Below are positions 1-6,656 of a stretch of 20,274 nucleotides of DNA, in pieces; position 1 is the first letter of the stretch; the number at the start of each line of letters is the position of its first letter. The notes beneath the pieces are model-generated. The model was not told where the DNA came from and ran no database searches. It saw nothing but the letters and a program-made list of their open reading frames with translations. The position numbers and the translations under genes were made by a program. Where the stretch lies: assembly GCA_964543855.1 (NCBI GenBank), contig CAZJAD010000038.1, positions 1 through 20,274 on the forward strand, given 5' to 3'. Origin of the DNA: CAZJAD01 sp964543855. GTDB taxonomy: Bacteria; Electryoneota; RPQS01; DYHQ01.

Positions 1-352
<352 letters not shown>

Positions 353-404
353 GAATTCTTTCGACCAAGCGGCAGATGATCTAAGTGGCTCTCGTTCAAT
401 TGCC

Positions 405-430
405 GCCGAGGTGGGTCCCCTGACCCGCCC
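405..430 (+). repeat. GC-rich palindromic repeat, copy A
   Basis: A GGTGGGT arm, a short spacer and a GACCCGCCC arm form an imperfect hairpin. The copy at 703-728 differs at only two bases (spacer CCCCT versus CTCCA). The same architecture recurs 3' of the porV-like gene at 10637 and 10682. Confidence 0.7.
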
Positions 431-475
431 GGAAAGAGCGGAGTTCCTCTTCCAATTGTGAGTGTTCGCCGGGTT

Positions 476-495
476 CCTGCATTGCAAGATGCAGG
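476..495 (+). repeat. Perfect 7-bp inverted repeat in the rRNA spacer
   Basis: CCTGCAT (476-482) pairs with ATGCAGG (489-495) across a 6-nt loop. In the rRNA precursor it would form a small hairpin. Function unknown. Confidence 0.6.
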
Positions 496-511
496 ATGTA
501 AAAAACGTGTG

Positions 512-530
512 GCTCCGCAGGCGGCGGAGC
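512..530 (+). repeat. Perfect 7-bp inverted repeat in the rRNA spacer
   Basis: GCTCCGC (512-518) pairs with GCGGAGC (524-530) across the loop AGGCG. It lies directly downstream of the 476-495 hairpin. Confidence 0.6.
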
Positions 531-623
531 TGTGTAGACCCCGGCTTCAGTTTTTGGCGGCCGTCTGTGGTGAAACTTCTGTGGCTTTGTACAGACACCC
601 GGGCCGCACTTCTTTTCTGCCCT

Positions 624-654
624 CGCGCGGGGCCCATGCCAAAGGCCCCGCGCG
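624..654 (+). repeat. Perfect 11-bp GC inverted repeat in the rRNA spacer
   Basis: CGCGCGGGGCC (624-634) and GGCCCCGCGCG (644-654) are exact reverse complements separated by 9 nt. No T-run follows, so it is not an obvious intrinsic terminator. It could be a processing or pausing structure, or a mobile palindrome. Confidence 0.7.
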
Positions 655-665
655 AAATAGCGCTT

Positions 666-690
666 CGCCGTGGCGGGTGTGTCCGCCCGG
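666..690 (+). repeat. GC-rich palindromic repeat, divergent copy
   Basis: A GGCGGGT arm and an inverted GTCCGCC arm make a compact palindrome just upstream of copy B. It has the same G-rich/C-rich arm design as 405-430 and 703-728 but a different sequence, so its membership in the family is tentative. Confidence 0.5.
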
Positions 691-702
691 TGAGAATGAT
701 TC

Positions 703-728
703 GCCGAGGTGGGTCTCCAGACCCGCCC
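703..728 (+). repeat. GC-rich palindromic repeat, copy B
   Basis: It is near-identical to 405-430, with arms GGTGGGT and GACCCGCCC. It ends about 10 bp before the 5S gene. Confidence 0.7.
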
Positions 729-738
729 GCAACAGTTT

Positions 739-857
739 TTCCGCTGGTCATAGAGAAGGGGAAACGCCTCTTCCCATTCCGAACAGAGTAGCTAAGCCCT
801 TCTTCGCCAATGGTACTGCTACCGCAAGGTTGTGGGAGAGTAGGGCACCAGCGGGGA
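739..857 (+). rRNA. rrf: 5S ribosomal RNA
   Basis: This is a complete 5S gene of about 119 nt. The terminal helix is visible: CCGCTGGT (741-748) pairs exactly with ACCAGCGG (847-854). The conserved core CCCATTCCGAACAG lies at about 773-786, and the typical GGTACTGC and GGGAGAGTAG segments follow. It lies downstream of the 23S gene as the last rRNA gene of the operon. Confidence 0.96.
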
Positions 858-866
858 TTAATTTCA

Positions 867-898
867 AAGCCCCCGATCTGAACAGAGGTCGGGGGCTT
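867..898 (+). terminator. Intrinsic terminator of the rRNA operon
   Basis: AAGCCCCCGA (867-876) pairs with TCGGGGGCTT (889-898), a 10-bp stem starting about 10 bp after the 5S gene. The downstream T-run is short, so release may depend on the very stable stem. It insulates the rRNA operon from the gene starting at 968. Confidence 0.8.
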
Positions 899-967
899 CA
901 CTTTAGCGGACTGTCTGATCTATTTCCTTAAGACACTCCGTATAACCTAAGATATGGGAGGCGCATA

Positions 968-2356
968 ATGAAACTGGAATTACATCCTGATGCGGCGAGA
1001 AATTTCAACGAGATAGCGCATGGTCTCTGCCTTCGACTTGCCCCCATTCCGCAAGATTATGGGCAAACGTCTGAGACTCCTTTCGTGCCGGATATTTCTA
1101 CCATGGAGATCAATGGAAAGGATATTGAAGGCGAAGTAGAGTTAGGTATGGTTGATTATGTTGGAAAGGAAGTTGCGAAATTCTTTAGACATGGAGATAG
1201 GTTCATCGGGCTTCATGAAGAGAATTTCGAGGGATTATTGGTTCTTTCCCAGAGAATGCAGAGGACAGGGCCCCTGTCCACCACAGTAAGTATCGATTTT
1301 CTCAAGAATGCGATATTCGACTGGATGAGAGACAGATATAAGGGTGCTACACAAACACCTATGACAGAATATGTCATTGGCCGTTGCGAACGGGAGATAG
1401 GAGAACAAGAGATATGGATACCTATCGCGATGCTTCACATACAAGAAGAGGTGAGTATTGGAAGAATCACACTTAGGACTATCACTAGAGAGATGATTGA
1501 CGGCTGGCAGCAAGATGCTATCTCGAGAAATCCAGAGAACAAGGACAAGTATCAGGCATTTTTTGGCAGAGAACGGAAAGAACTGCAAGGGCTTGCAGCA
1601 GCGACTATTAAGGTGTACGCTGAGCCTCATAGAGCACGTGAAATCGCTTTTGAGGAAGCTGAAAAAGCAATTGCGTTGCTGAGAATATTTCACCCTGGAA
1701 ACATTGCCCCAGAAGTCAGGAGTTACTGGGCGGTACTTGGAACGGAGAACTTGGAGACAAGAAAGCATGTCTTGGTGCGTGACAGCAACATACTCCAAAT
1801 AAATCACAGATTCGTTGACAGAACGCCACAATTCAGGCTCTTGAACAGCAGTGTGCTTTCTTTGTTCAGAAAGGCGGGTCTTGACATATTAAGCGATCTT
1901 TTGAAACGGGATCAGATGACCAAGTTTCAAGAAACGCTGGTACATGCGCTTTTGCGCTATTCAGAGAGCGTTGCATCTAGGGGTCTGGAAAACAAGCTGG
2001 TTAGTATTTTTGTCGCCTTGGAGATGGCACTTCTGAAAGCGGACGATCCAAGGATACAGAGAGTCATCGCAGAGAGAATGGCAATATTCCTCGGCACCTC
2101 TCTCAAAGAGAGAAAAGCAATCCTCCGTAGCGTTATAAACGGATATGGCCTCCGTTCGAAGTTCATTCACCACGGGTATGTGATTGAGAAGAGAGATATG
2201 GAGGGTTTGAAGGAGTTCCTAGCTTACGCCTGGAGATTCTTTCATCTGCTCATCACCAACGCCTACCACTTTGAAGACAAACAGGCTCTCATAGAGGCAA
2301 TCGAAGACGCGAAGCTCGCAGGAGGATTACCTAAGCACTCGGGGGGGCGTTGTTGA
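968..2356 (+). CDS. Protein with C-terminal Apea-like HEPN domain (putative ribonuclease)
   Basis: 462 aa, starting at ATG 968 behind a clear GGGAGG site (957-962). The C-terminal third reads as an Apea-type HEPN domain. A helical block with IFVALEMALL comes first, and the signature Y-G-L-R-S-K-F-I-H-H-G follows, giving R396-x4-H401, the R-x4-6-H motif HEPN RNases use to cut RNA. The N-terminal 300 residues match nothing I recognise; by analogy with ApeA-like proteins they may be a sensor or regulatory part. No signal peptide or membrane segment is visible, so the protein is probably cytoplasmic. The gene is clearly more A/T-rich than its neighbours and uses mostly AGA/AGG for arginine where they use CGN, suggesting horizontal transfer. 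It stands alone between the rRNA terminator and a promoter at 2380. The HEPN call is from motif recognition; activity and any defence role are inference. Confidence 0.8.
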   Translation: MKLELHPDAARNFNEIAHGLCLRLAPIPQDYGQTSETPFVPDISTMEINGKDIEGEVELGMVDYVGKEVAKFFRHGDRFIGLHEENFEGLLVLSQRMQRTGPLSTTVSIDFLKNAIFDWMRDRYKGATQTPMTEYVIGRCEREIGEQEIWIPIAMLHIQEEVSIGRITLRTITREMIDGWQQDAISRNPENKDKYQAFFGRERKELQGLAAATIKVYAEPHRAREIAFEEAEKAIALLRIFHPGNIAPEVRSYWAVLGTENLETRKHVLVRDSNILQINHRFVDRTPQFRLLNSSVLSLFRKAGLDILSDLLKRDQMTKFQETLVHALLRYSESVASRGLENKLVSIFVALEMALLKADDPRIQRVIAERMAIFLGTSLKERKAILRSVINGYGLRSKFIHHGYVIEKRDMEGLKEFLAYAWRFFHLLITNAYHFEDKQALIEAIEDAKLAGGLPKHSGGRC

Positions 2357-2379
2357 TACTTGTCCTCGCACACGTGCCC

Positions 2380-2408
2380 TTGCAAAAGCCCCCTCAAATT
2401 GTTATCTT
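2380..2408 (+). promoter_or_regulatory. Putative sigma70 promoter for the four-TM gene
   Basis: TTGCAA (2380-2385), a 17-bp spacer and TATCTT (2403-2408). The predicted transcription start near 2415 leaves room for the AAAGG site at 2438-2442 and supports ATG 2446 over an upstream TTG at 2422. Confidence 0.5.
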
Positions 2409-2445
2409 GTAATATGTTGGCTTGAACAGGCGAGCGCAAAGGTCA

Positions 2446-2919
2446 ATGCAGGATCAAAAAACAACTGCGGATTACAATGGGGGCGGATTCGTCGGGGCTG
2501 TTCTGGCGGTCGTCATTGCCGGTCTGGGCTGGGCGCTCCTTACGCCCATTGCCATGGAGCAGCCATGGCTGGCTCTGGCGCCGCTGATTGCGATGATTGT
2601 CCTGTCGGTGGCGGGTCTGGTCGCCTTGGATTGGTTTCCGGCCAAGCGGTGGCGCGTGTTGGGGACGGTCATCTTCGTCGTGGCCTGCGCTGACCTCTAC
2701 CTCGTCAATGCCTGGTGGGATGTCATTCCGGCGATGTGGATGGGATTGCCCGCCGGAGCGGATTCCATCCGGCCCCTGATGGTCAACTGCGTACTTATTG
2801 CCTTCGTCGGAATCGGGGCGCTCCTCTCTCTTCAGCAGCAGCGACCTCCGGGCAAACCCGCCGGCGGAGCGCAGGAAACGGCCCCCCAGGCTGATCCAAA
2901 GCCCGGGCTGCTGCCCTAA
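2446..2919 (+). CDS. Hypothetical four-helix membrane protein
   Basis: 157 aa from ATG 2446, chosen because AAAGG lies 3 nt upstream and a promoter maps just 5'; a TTG at 2422 would add eight residues. Four hydrophobic stretches are visible: VGAVLAVVIAGLGWALL, WLALAPLIAMIVLSVAGLVAL, VLGTVIFVVACADLYLV and VNCVLIAFVGIGALLSL. A proline/glutamine-rich hydrophilic tail of about 30 residues follows. I see no catalytic motif and recognise no family. Base composition matches the rest of the chromosome, unlike the HEPN gene before it. It is probably a monocistronic inner-membrane protein of unknown function. Confidence 0.7.
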   Translation: MQDQKTTADYNGGGFVGAVLAVVIAGLGWALLTPIAMEQPWLALAPLIAMIVLSVAGLVALDWFPAKRWRVLGTVIFVVACADLYLVNAWWDVIPAMWMGLPAGADSIRPLMVNCVLIAFVGIGALLSLQQQRPPGKPAGGAQETAPQADPKPGLLP

Positions 2920-2943
2920 GGTATCGGCTCAGGGATACTTCAC

Positions 2944-2972
2944 TTGACAAATGGCTCGCTTTTTGTTATCAT
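2944..2972 (+). promoter_or_regulatory. Consensus sigma70 promoter upstream of ybeZ leader
   Basis: A perfect -35 TTGACA (2944-2949), a 17-bp spacer and -10 TATCAT (2967-2972). Transcription should begin near 2979, about 180 nt before the first codon of ybeZ. Confidence 0.8.
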
Positions 2973-2978
2973 TGAATT

Positions 2979-3141
2979 GCGGAACTGCCTGTCATGGATA
3001 CCGCAGTCTGCTGAGGAGTCAGAGTCGCAAAAGACCGAGTTGGACGAACCCTTAGATAGGTCGCCGAAAGGCGGATATTGTCAAGTTTAGCCCTTGTTTT
3101 TTTGGGATTTCCCGGAAACCGAAGGGCTTTTCGCATTTTTT
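2979..3141 (+). ncRNA. Structured leader or small RNA upstream of ybeZ, class unknown
   Basis: About 160 nt lie between a consensus promoter and an intrinsic terminator. Visible hairpins are TGCGG/CCGCA near 2978-3005, CTGA-GGAG-TCAG near 3013-3024 and the GNRA-capped CGCC-GAAA-GGCG at about 3062-3073. The terminator ends just before the ybeZ ribosome binding site, the classic layout of a transcription-attenuating riboswitch; an independent small RNA is equally possible. The 3' half (GACGAACCC, GATAGG, GAAA hairpin, GGAT, GTCA) faintly recalls the ydaO c-di-AMP element. Its 5' GGGGACC signature is not visible, so I do not assign a class. Confidence 0.5.
3089..3141 (+). terminator. Intrinsic terminator / attenuator before ybeZ
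   Basis: AGCCCTT (3089-3095) pairs with AAGGGCT (3122-3128), enclosing a small GGGATTTCCC hairpin. TTTT follows at 3128-3131 and a T6 tract at 3136-3141. The ribosome binding site of ybeZ begins at the next base, so readthrough would control ybeZ and probably the genes after it. Confidence 0.65.
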
Positions 3142-3150
3142 GGAGAGGAG
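3142..3150 (+). promoter_or_regulatory. Strong ribosome binding site defining a CTG start
   Basis: GGAGAGGAG lies 7 nt before CTG 3158. There is no ATG, GTG or TTG in frame between the stop at 3152 and GTG 3329. This site is the main evidence for the unusual start of ybeZ. Confidence 0.65.
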
Positions 3151-3157
3151 TTAGAAG

Positions 3158-4192
3158 CTGAGCGCACGCCGTGCCCGCGCATCCAACCTCCATAAGCCGG
3201 AGGTTGAAACGCTGGAAATCCCCGTTGAGGAGGGCGTACTTCAGCCGCTCCTTGGCGCCGGCGATTCCCATCTTCATTACCTGCAGCGCTATTCCGGGTC
3301 CAAGATCACCGCTCGGCGCGAGAAGATCGTGCTACGCGGCTCGCCACAGGAAAACAGCCGCACGAGCGAGACCCTTTTGGAGATGATTACCCTTGTGCGC
3401 CGAAAGGGAACCATCTCCACGCGCGACATTGACACAATCGTGAATCTCTCCGGGTTGCGGCCGATCAAACCTTCACCGGACGAGGAAGGAATCGAGTCCA
3501 TCGTCATACGAACAGGAGATCGCGTTATCGGAACCCGTTCCGCCGGGCAGGAGGCCTATTATCGCGCTATCCAGGAGCACGACATCACTTTCAGCGTAGG
3601 TCCGGCGGGAACCGGCAAGACCTACCTCGCGGTCGCTACCGCAGTGGCCGCTTTCCTGCGCGGCGCATACGACCGGATCACTTTGGTGAGACCGGTTGTG
3701 GAAGCGGGCGAGAATCTCGGCTTTCTGCCGGGAGACATCCGTGAGAAGGTGGATCCCTATTTCCGTCCTCTGTATGACGCCTTGATGGAGATGATTCCCG
3801 TTGACCGCCTGAGAAAATTCCTCGACCGGACACTCATTGAGGTGGCACCGCTGGCCTACATGCGCGGCAGGACGCTCAACCACACCTTCGTCATCTTGGA
3901 CGAGGCCCAGAACACGACGGGAGCACAGATGAAGATGTTCCTGACGCGGCTGGGTGAGCATTCGAAGGCCGTAGTTACCGGCGACCTGACACAGATCGAC
4001 TTGCCGGACCGCAGCCAGTGTGGGCTGATGCTCATTCAGCACATCCTGAAGGGTATCAAGGGAGTGAAGTTCGTTTACCTCGACGAAAAAGATGTTGTGC
4101 GTCACCGACTGGTCAGAGACATCATTCTGGCCTACGATGAATATGAGTCGCGCAAGGACGCGGAGAATGAGCCATCAGGAGATGCATCGTGA
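3158..4192 (+). CDS. ybeZ: PhoH family ATPase (YbeZ)
   Basis: 344 aa if started at CTG 3158. Walker A GPAGTGKT spans residues 148-155, Walker B ends in D248-E249 (VILDEAQN), and the PhoH signature around LAYMRGRTLNHTF is intact. YbeZ is an ATPase acting with the endoribonuclease YbeY in rRNA processing and RNA quality control in the cytoplasm. Start choice: the first in-frame ATG/GTG/TTG is GTG 3329, which would delete the N-terminal KH-like domain (HYLQRYSGSKITARREKIV) that PhoH proteins carry. Upstream, an in-frame stop at 3152 leaves only CTG 3158, which sits 7 nt after a strong GGAGAGGAG (3142-3150). A non-canonical CTG start is therefore most likely; it gives the usual family length. The gene overlaps ybeY by GTGA. 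Confidence 0.93.
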   Translation: MSARRARASNLHKPEVETLEIPVEEGVLQPLLGAGDSHLHYLQRYSGSKITARREKIVLRGSPQENSRTSETLLEMITLVRRKGTISTRDIDTIVNLSGLRPIKPSPDEEGIESIVIRTGDRVIGTRSAGQEAYYRAIQEHDITFSVGPAGTGKTYLAVATAVAAFLRGAYDRITLVRPVVEAGENLGFLPGDIREKVDPYFRPLYDALMEMIPVDRLRKFLDRTLIEVAPLAYMRGRTLNHTFVILDEAQNTTGAQMKMFLTRLGEHSKAVVTGDLTQIDLPDRSQCGLMLIQHILKGIKGVKFVYLDEKDVVRHRLVRDIILAYDEYESRKDAENEPSGDAS

Positions 4193-4629
4193 AGCGTGAG
4201 GTACCGATTCTGCGAGTCCATTCGCAGATTCCGCGCGCACGGATTCATCGACACCATCTCTTGAAATGTGCACGAGTTGGTTTGCGACACTTCGGACGCC
4301 CTGTCACTTCGATAGATTTCATTATCATTTCGGCTCGGAAGATGGCCGAGCTACATCGTTGCTATCTGAGTCTGCCCGGTGCAACGGATGTCCTTGCCTT
4401 CGACCTTTCGGACAACGGCATGCCGGTTGAAGGCGAGGTTTACATTTGCCTCGACCGAGCGCGGCGCCAAGCGGCTGAGTACGGTGTGCCGCTTCCATTG
4501 GAGATTGCGCGTTTGGCGGTGCACGGGCTGCTTCACCTCGCCGGTGAGGAAGACGGCAGTGAGGCCGGGAGGATGCGGATGAAACGCCTGGAAGACCTGG
4601 CATTACGAAAAGCGGAGAGGGCCAAATAG
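4189..4629 (+). CDS. ybeY: Endoribonuclease YbeY (rRNA maturation factor)
   Basis: 146 aa, beginning at GTG 4189, which overlaps the ybeZ stop as GTGA. YbeY is a zinc-dependent single-strand endoribonuclease needed for 16S 3' maturation and ribosome quality control. The zinc motif H-x3-H-x5-H is present as H112-GLL-H116-LAGEE-D122: the third ligand is Asp, a substitution I also know from Bacteroidota YbeY proteins (GYKD). The preceding block GATDVLAFDLSD matches the conserved TDVLSFP segment. Length is normal for the family. It is the second gene of a ybeZ-ybeY-ybeX arrangement like that of Enterobacteria. Confidence 0.92.
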   Translation: MKREVPILRVHSQIPRARIHRHHLLKCARVGLRHFGRPVTSIDFIIISARKMAELHRCYLSLPGATDVLAFDLSDNGMPVEGEVYICLDRARRQAAEYGVPLPLEIARLAVHGLLHLAGEEDGSEAGRMRMKRLEDLALRKAERAK

Positions 4630-4632
4630 GTT

Positions 4633-5922
4633 ATGGATGCACTTATTCTTCTGAGTGTCATTGCCTTCGTCGTGCTGCTGATTCTTTCGGCTTTCTTTTC
4701 CAGCACGGAGACAGCTTTCTTCGCTCTGACCCGCGCGCAGATTGGTGCGTTTCCTGAACGCCAGGACCGTGCCGGGAAACGCTTGACCAAGCTGCTGAAG
4801 AATCCGCGCCGTGTGCTTATCGTTCTCCTGACGGGCAACACGCTGGTGAACATCAGTGCGGCGACAATTGCAGCCCTTACCACTCGGCAGCTTCTGGATC
4901 AGTGGCAGGCCGCGCGCTCACTGGTTTTTATCATTCAGATCATCGTTGTCACGCTTGTTCTCCTTTTTCTGGGCGAGGTGCTTCCCAAACTTGCCGCCAT
5001 TCGCAATCCGCTCAAATGGGCTGAGCGCGCCTCACTGGCGTTGGAGGGCGTGGGCTGGATCCTTTGGCCGATTGTAGCTGTGTTGCTGCCTTTGGCGGAT
5101 TCGGTGGCGCGCTTCCTTGGCGTGGAACGTAAGCGTTGGACGCTTTCCGCCGAGGAAATCCGCACACTTGTCGAAGTCGGCGAGGAGCATGGTGAACTTG
5201 AAGAGGAAGAACGGGAGCTGATCACCTCTATTTTTGATTTTGGCGAAACCACCGTGCGGGAAATCATGATCCCGCGTACAGACATGGTTTGCGTTCCCAT
5301 AGATGCGCCTCTCGATGAAGTCATCGAGACGATTCGGGAGAAAGGCCATTCCCGCATTCCTGTCTATGAGAAGAACATCGACAATATCGTTGGGATTCTG
5401 CACGGCAAAGACCTGTTGCCGCTGGTCACCGGTGACTTGCAGAAGCCCATCGAACGGATCACGCGAGAGCCTTTCTTCGTTCCGGAAGGAAAGCTCATCC
5501 ACGAGCTTCTGCGCGAATTTCAGCGAGAGAAGATGCACATGGCGATCGTGGTGGACGAGTATGGAGGGACAGCGGGGCTGGTGACGCTTGAAGATGTTAT
5601 TGAGGAGATTGTTGGTGAGATTCAGGACGAGTACGATACAGAAGCTCCCTTGTGGCAGCGCGTCGATGATCGCACAATCGTGGCCGATGCCCGCCTTGAC
5701 GCCGAAACACTGAACGAGGCTTTGGACGACGAGGTGATCCCAACTGAGGAAGACTACGAGACACTGGGCGGGTTCTTACTCTCGGAGCTGGGTGAAGTCC
5801 CTGCGGAGAAGGTGACTGTCCAATTCCATAATTACGATTTTGTCATTGAGGAAGTACAGGGCAACCGAATTATCAAGGTGCGGATTATCAAGCGGGATGC
5901 CCTACCGGAGACATCGGAGTGA
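4633..5922 (+). CDS. CNNM/CorC family transporter-associated protein (YbeX/HlyC-like)
   Basis: 429 aa, ATG 4633, three bases after the ybeY stop. Domains in order: an N-terminal CNNM (DUF21) membrane domain, residues 1 to about 190, with hydrophobic helices at about 3-25, 60-85, 93-118 and 130-155; a CBS pair, about 205-335, starting at the typical VREIMIPRTDM and ending at DEYGGTAGLVTLEDVIEEIVGEI; and a C-terminal CorC_HlyC domain, about 345-422. The family is linked to Mg2+/Co2+ homeostasis; E. coli YbeX, the soluble homologue in the same gene order, is tied to ribosome metabolism. The membrane domain makes this closer to YfjD/CorB-type proteins. It forms one transcription unit with ybeZY. 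Confidence 0.9.
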   Translation: MDALILLSVIAFVVLLILSAFFSSTETAFFALTRAQIGAFPERQDRAGKRLTKLLKNPRRVLIVLLTGNTLVNISAATIAALTTRQLLDQWQAARSLVFIIQIIVVTLVLLFLGEVLPKLAAIRNPLKWAERASLALEGVGWILWPIVAVLLPLADSVARFLGVERKRWTLSAEEIRTLVEVGEEHGELEEEERELITSIFDFGETTVREIMIPRTDMVCVPIDAPLDEVIETIREKGHSRIPVYEKNIDNIVGILHGKDLLPLVTGDLQKPIERITREPFFVPEGKLIHELLREFQREKMHMAIVVDEYGGTAGLVTLEDVIEEIVGEIQDEYDTEAPLWQRVDDRTIVADARLDAETLNEALDDEVIPTEEDYETLGGFLLSELGEVPAEKVTVQFHNYDFVIEEVQGNRIIKVRIIKRDALPETSE

Positions 5923-6458
5923 ATTTCTGGGCGAGAGCGAAGCAACGACTGTCCCTTGAGCTATGGCGGCTGAGGCATCGCAGAGAGAAGATTGTGCCTG
6001 AAATCGTCTGGCCACCCCAATCTCTCCGTCCGCGCACGGTCATCGTCCTTCTCCCGGAAGATTTTGAACATTTCGATATCGCGCGCCGCATCCTAAATGA
6101 AGCCCGCGCCAAGGTCGACGCTCTCCTCTTTGTTGTCTGTCTACGCGAGAATTACCGGTCGTGGATTGAAACGATTCCGGACACGCGACAGGTCTGCTAT
6201 GGCGATGCCCAGAAGAATTGGCTGGGCCTCCCGCGAGCCGGTTTCGTCGGACAACTGCGTCAATACGACCCGGACCTGGTGATTGATCTGTCACCATGCT
6301 ACGACCCGTTTCTCGCGCATTTAGCTGTGCAGTCCGGTGCTCGCATGCGCCTGTCGCTGAATTACCCGGACGCCGGGCTGTTTTACAACTTGCTCATTAC
6401 ACCGGAAGGAGAGAAACCGCTTTCTGAACGCTACAAGATTCTCGTGAACTACCTTTGA
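5919..6458 (+). CDS. Hypothetical protein resembling DUF6913 / GT9-like fold
   Basis: 179 aa from GTG 5919, overlapping the preceding stop as GTGA, so translation is probably coupled. A basic N-terminal helix is followed by alternating strand/helix segments (TVIVLLPE, ALLFVVCL, PDLVIDLSPCYDPFLAHLAV) and the ending NYPDAGLFYNLLI. This pattern, including a 'DLVIDLS' strand and a C-terminal 'YDLLI'-like strand, resembles the small Bacteroidota family DUF6913. More distantly it resembles one half of a GT9 heptosyltransferase. No signal peptide or membrane helix is seen. The position after the CNNM gene suggests co-expression but not function. Confidence 0.7.
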   Translation: MNFWARAKQRLSLELWRLRHRREKIVPEIVWPPQSLRPRTVIVLLPEDFEHFDIARRILNEARAKVDALLFVVCLRENYRSWIETIPDTRQVCYGDAQKNWLGLPRAGFVGQLRQYDPDLVIDLSPCYDPFLAHLAVQSGARMRLSLNYPDAGLFYNLLITPEGEKPLSERYKILVNYL

Positions 6459-6656
6459 GATGCCCAAGCATTCGGGCCGGGGATTTGAGAAGTCTACGAT
6501 GGCTTTTCTTCCCGGCTTTGTTTTCTATTTACATTGCGCGGTTTGGCTGCGGCGAGCGAAGAGGCCAGCGACGAGACATAGGATTTCTCTCTGCAGATTG
6601 ACCAACCGTCATCCCGAATGCCCGCTGTCTGGGCACGAAACTATCTGTGAGGACCT

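Larger units (their letters stand above)
353..738 (+). other. Long 23S-5S intergenic spacer made largely of short palindromes
   Basis: About 385 bp separate the 23S and 5S genes. I see no tRNA and no convincing coding region. The spacer holds a string of self-complementary elements: 405-430, 476-495 (7-bp perfect stem), 512-530 (7-bp perfect stem, 5-nt loop), 624-654 (11-bp perfect stem), 666-690 and 703-728. Elements 405-430 and 703-728 are near-identical copies; 666-690 is a looser relative. Some of these may form pre-rRNA processing stems. The repeated ones look like a dispersed REP-like family. Confidence 0.75.

Noticed and set aside
2979..3141. Assignment of the ybeZ leader as a ydaO (c-di-AMP) riboswitch
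   Set aside because: Only the 3' half resembles the element; the conserved 5' GGGGACC block and closing helix are not evident.
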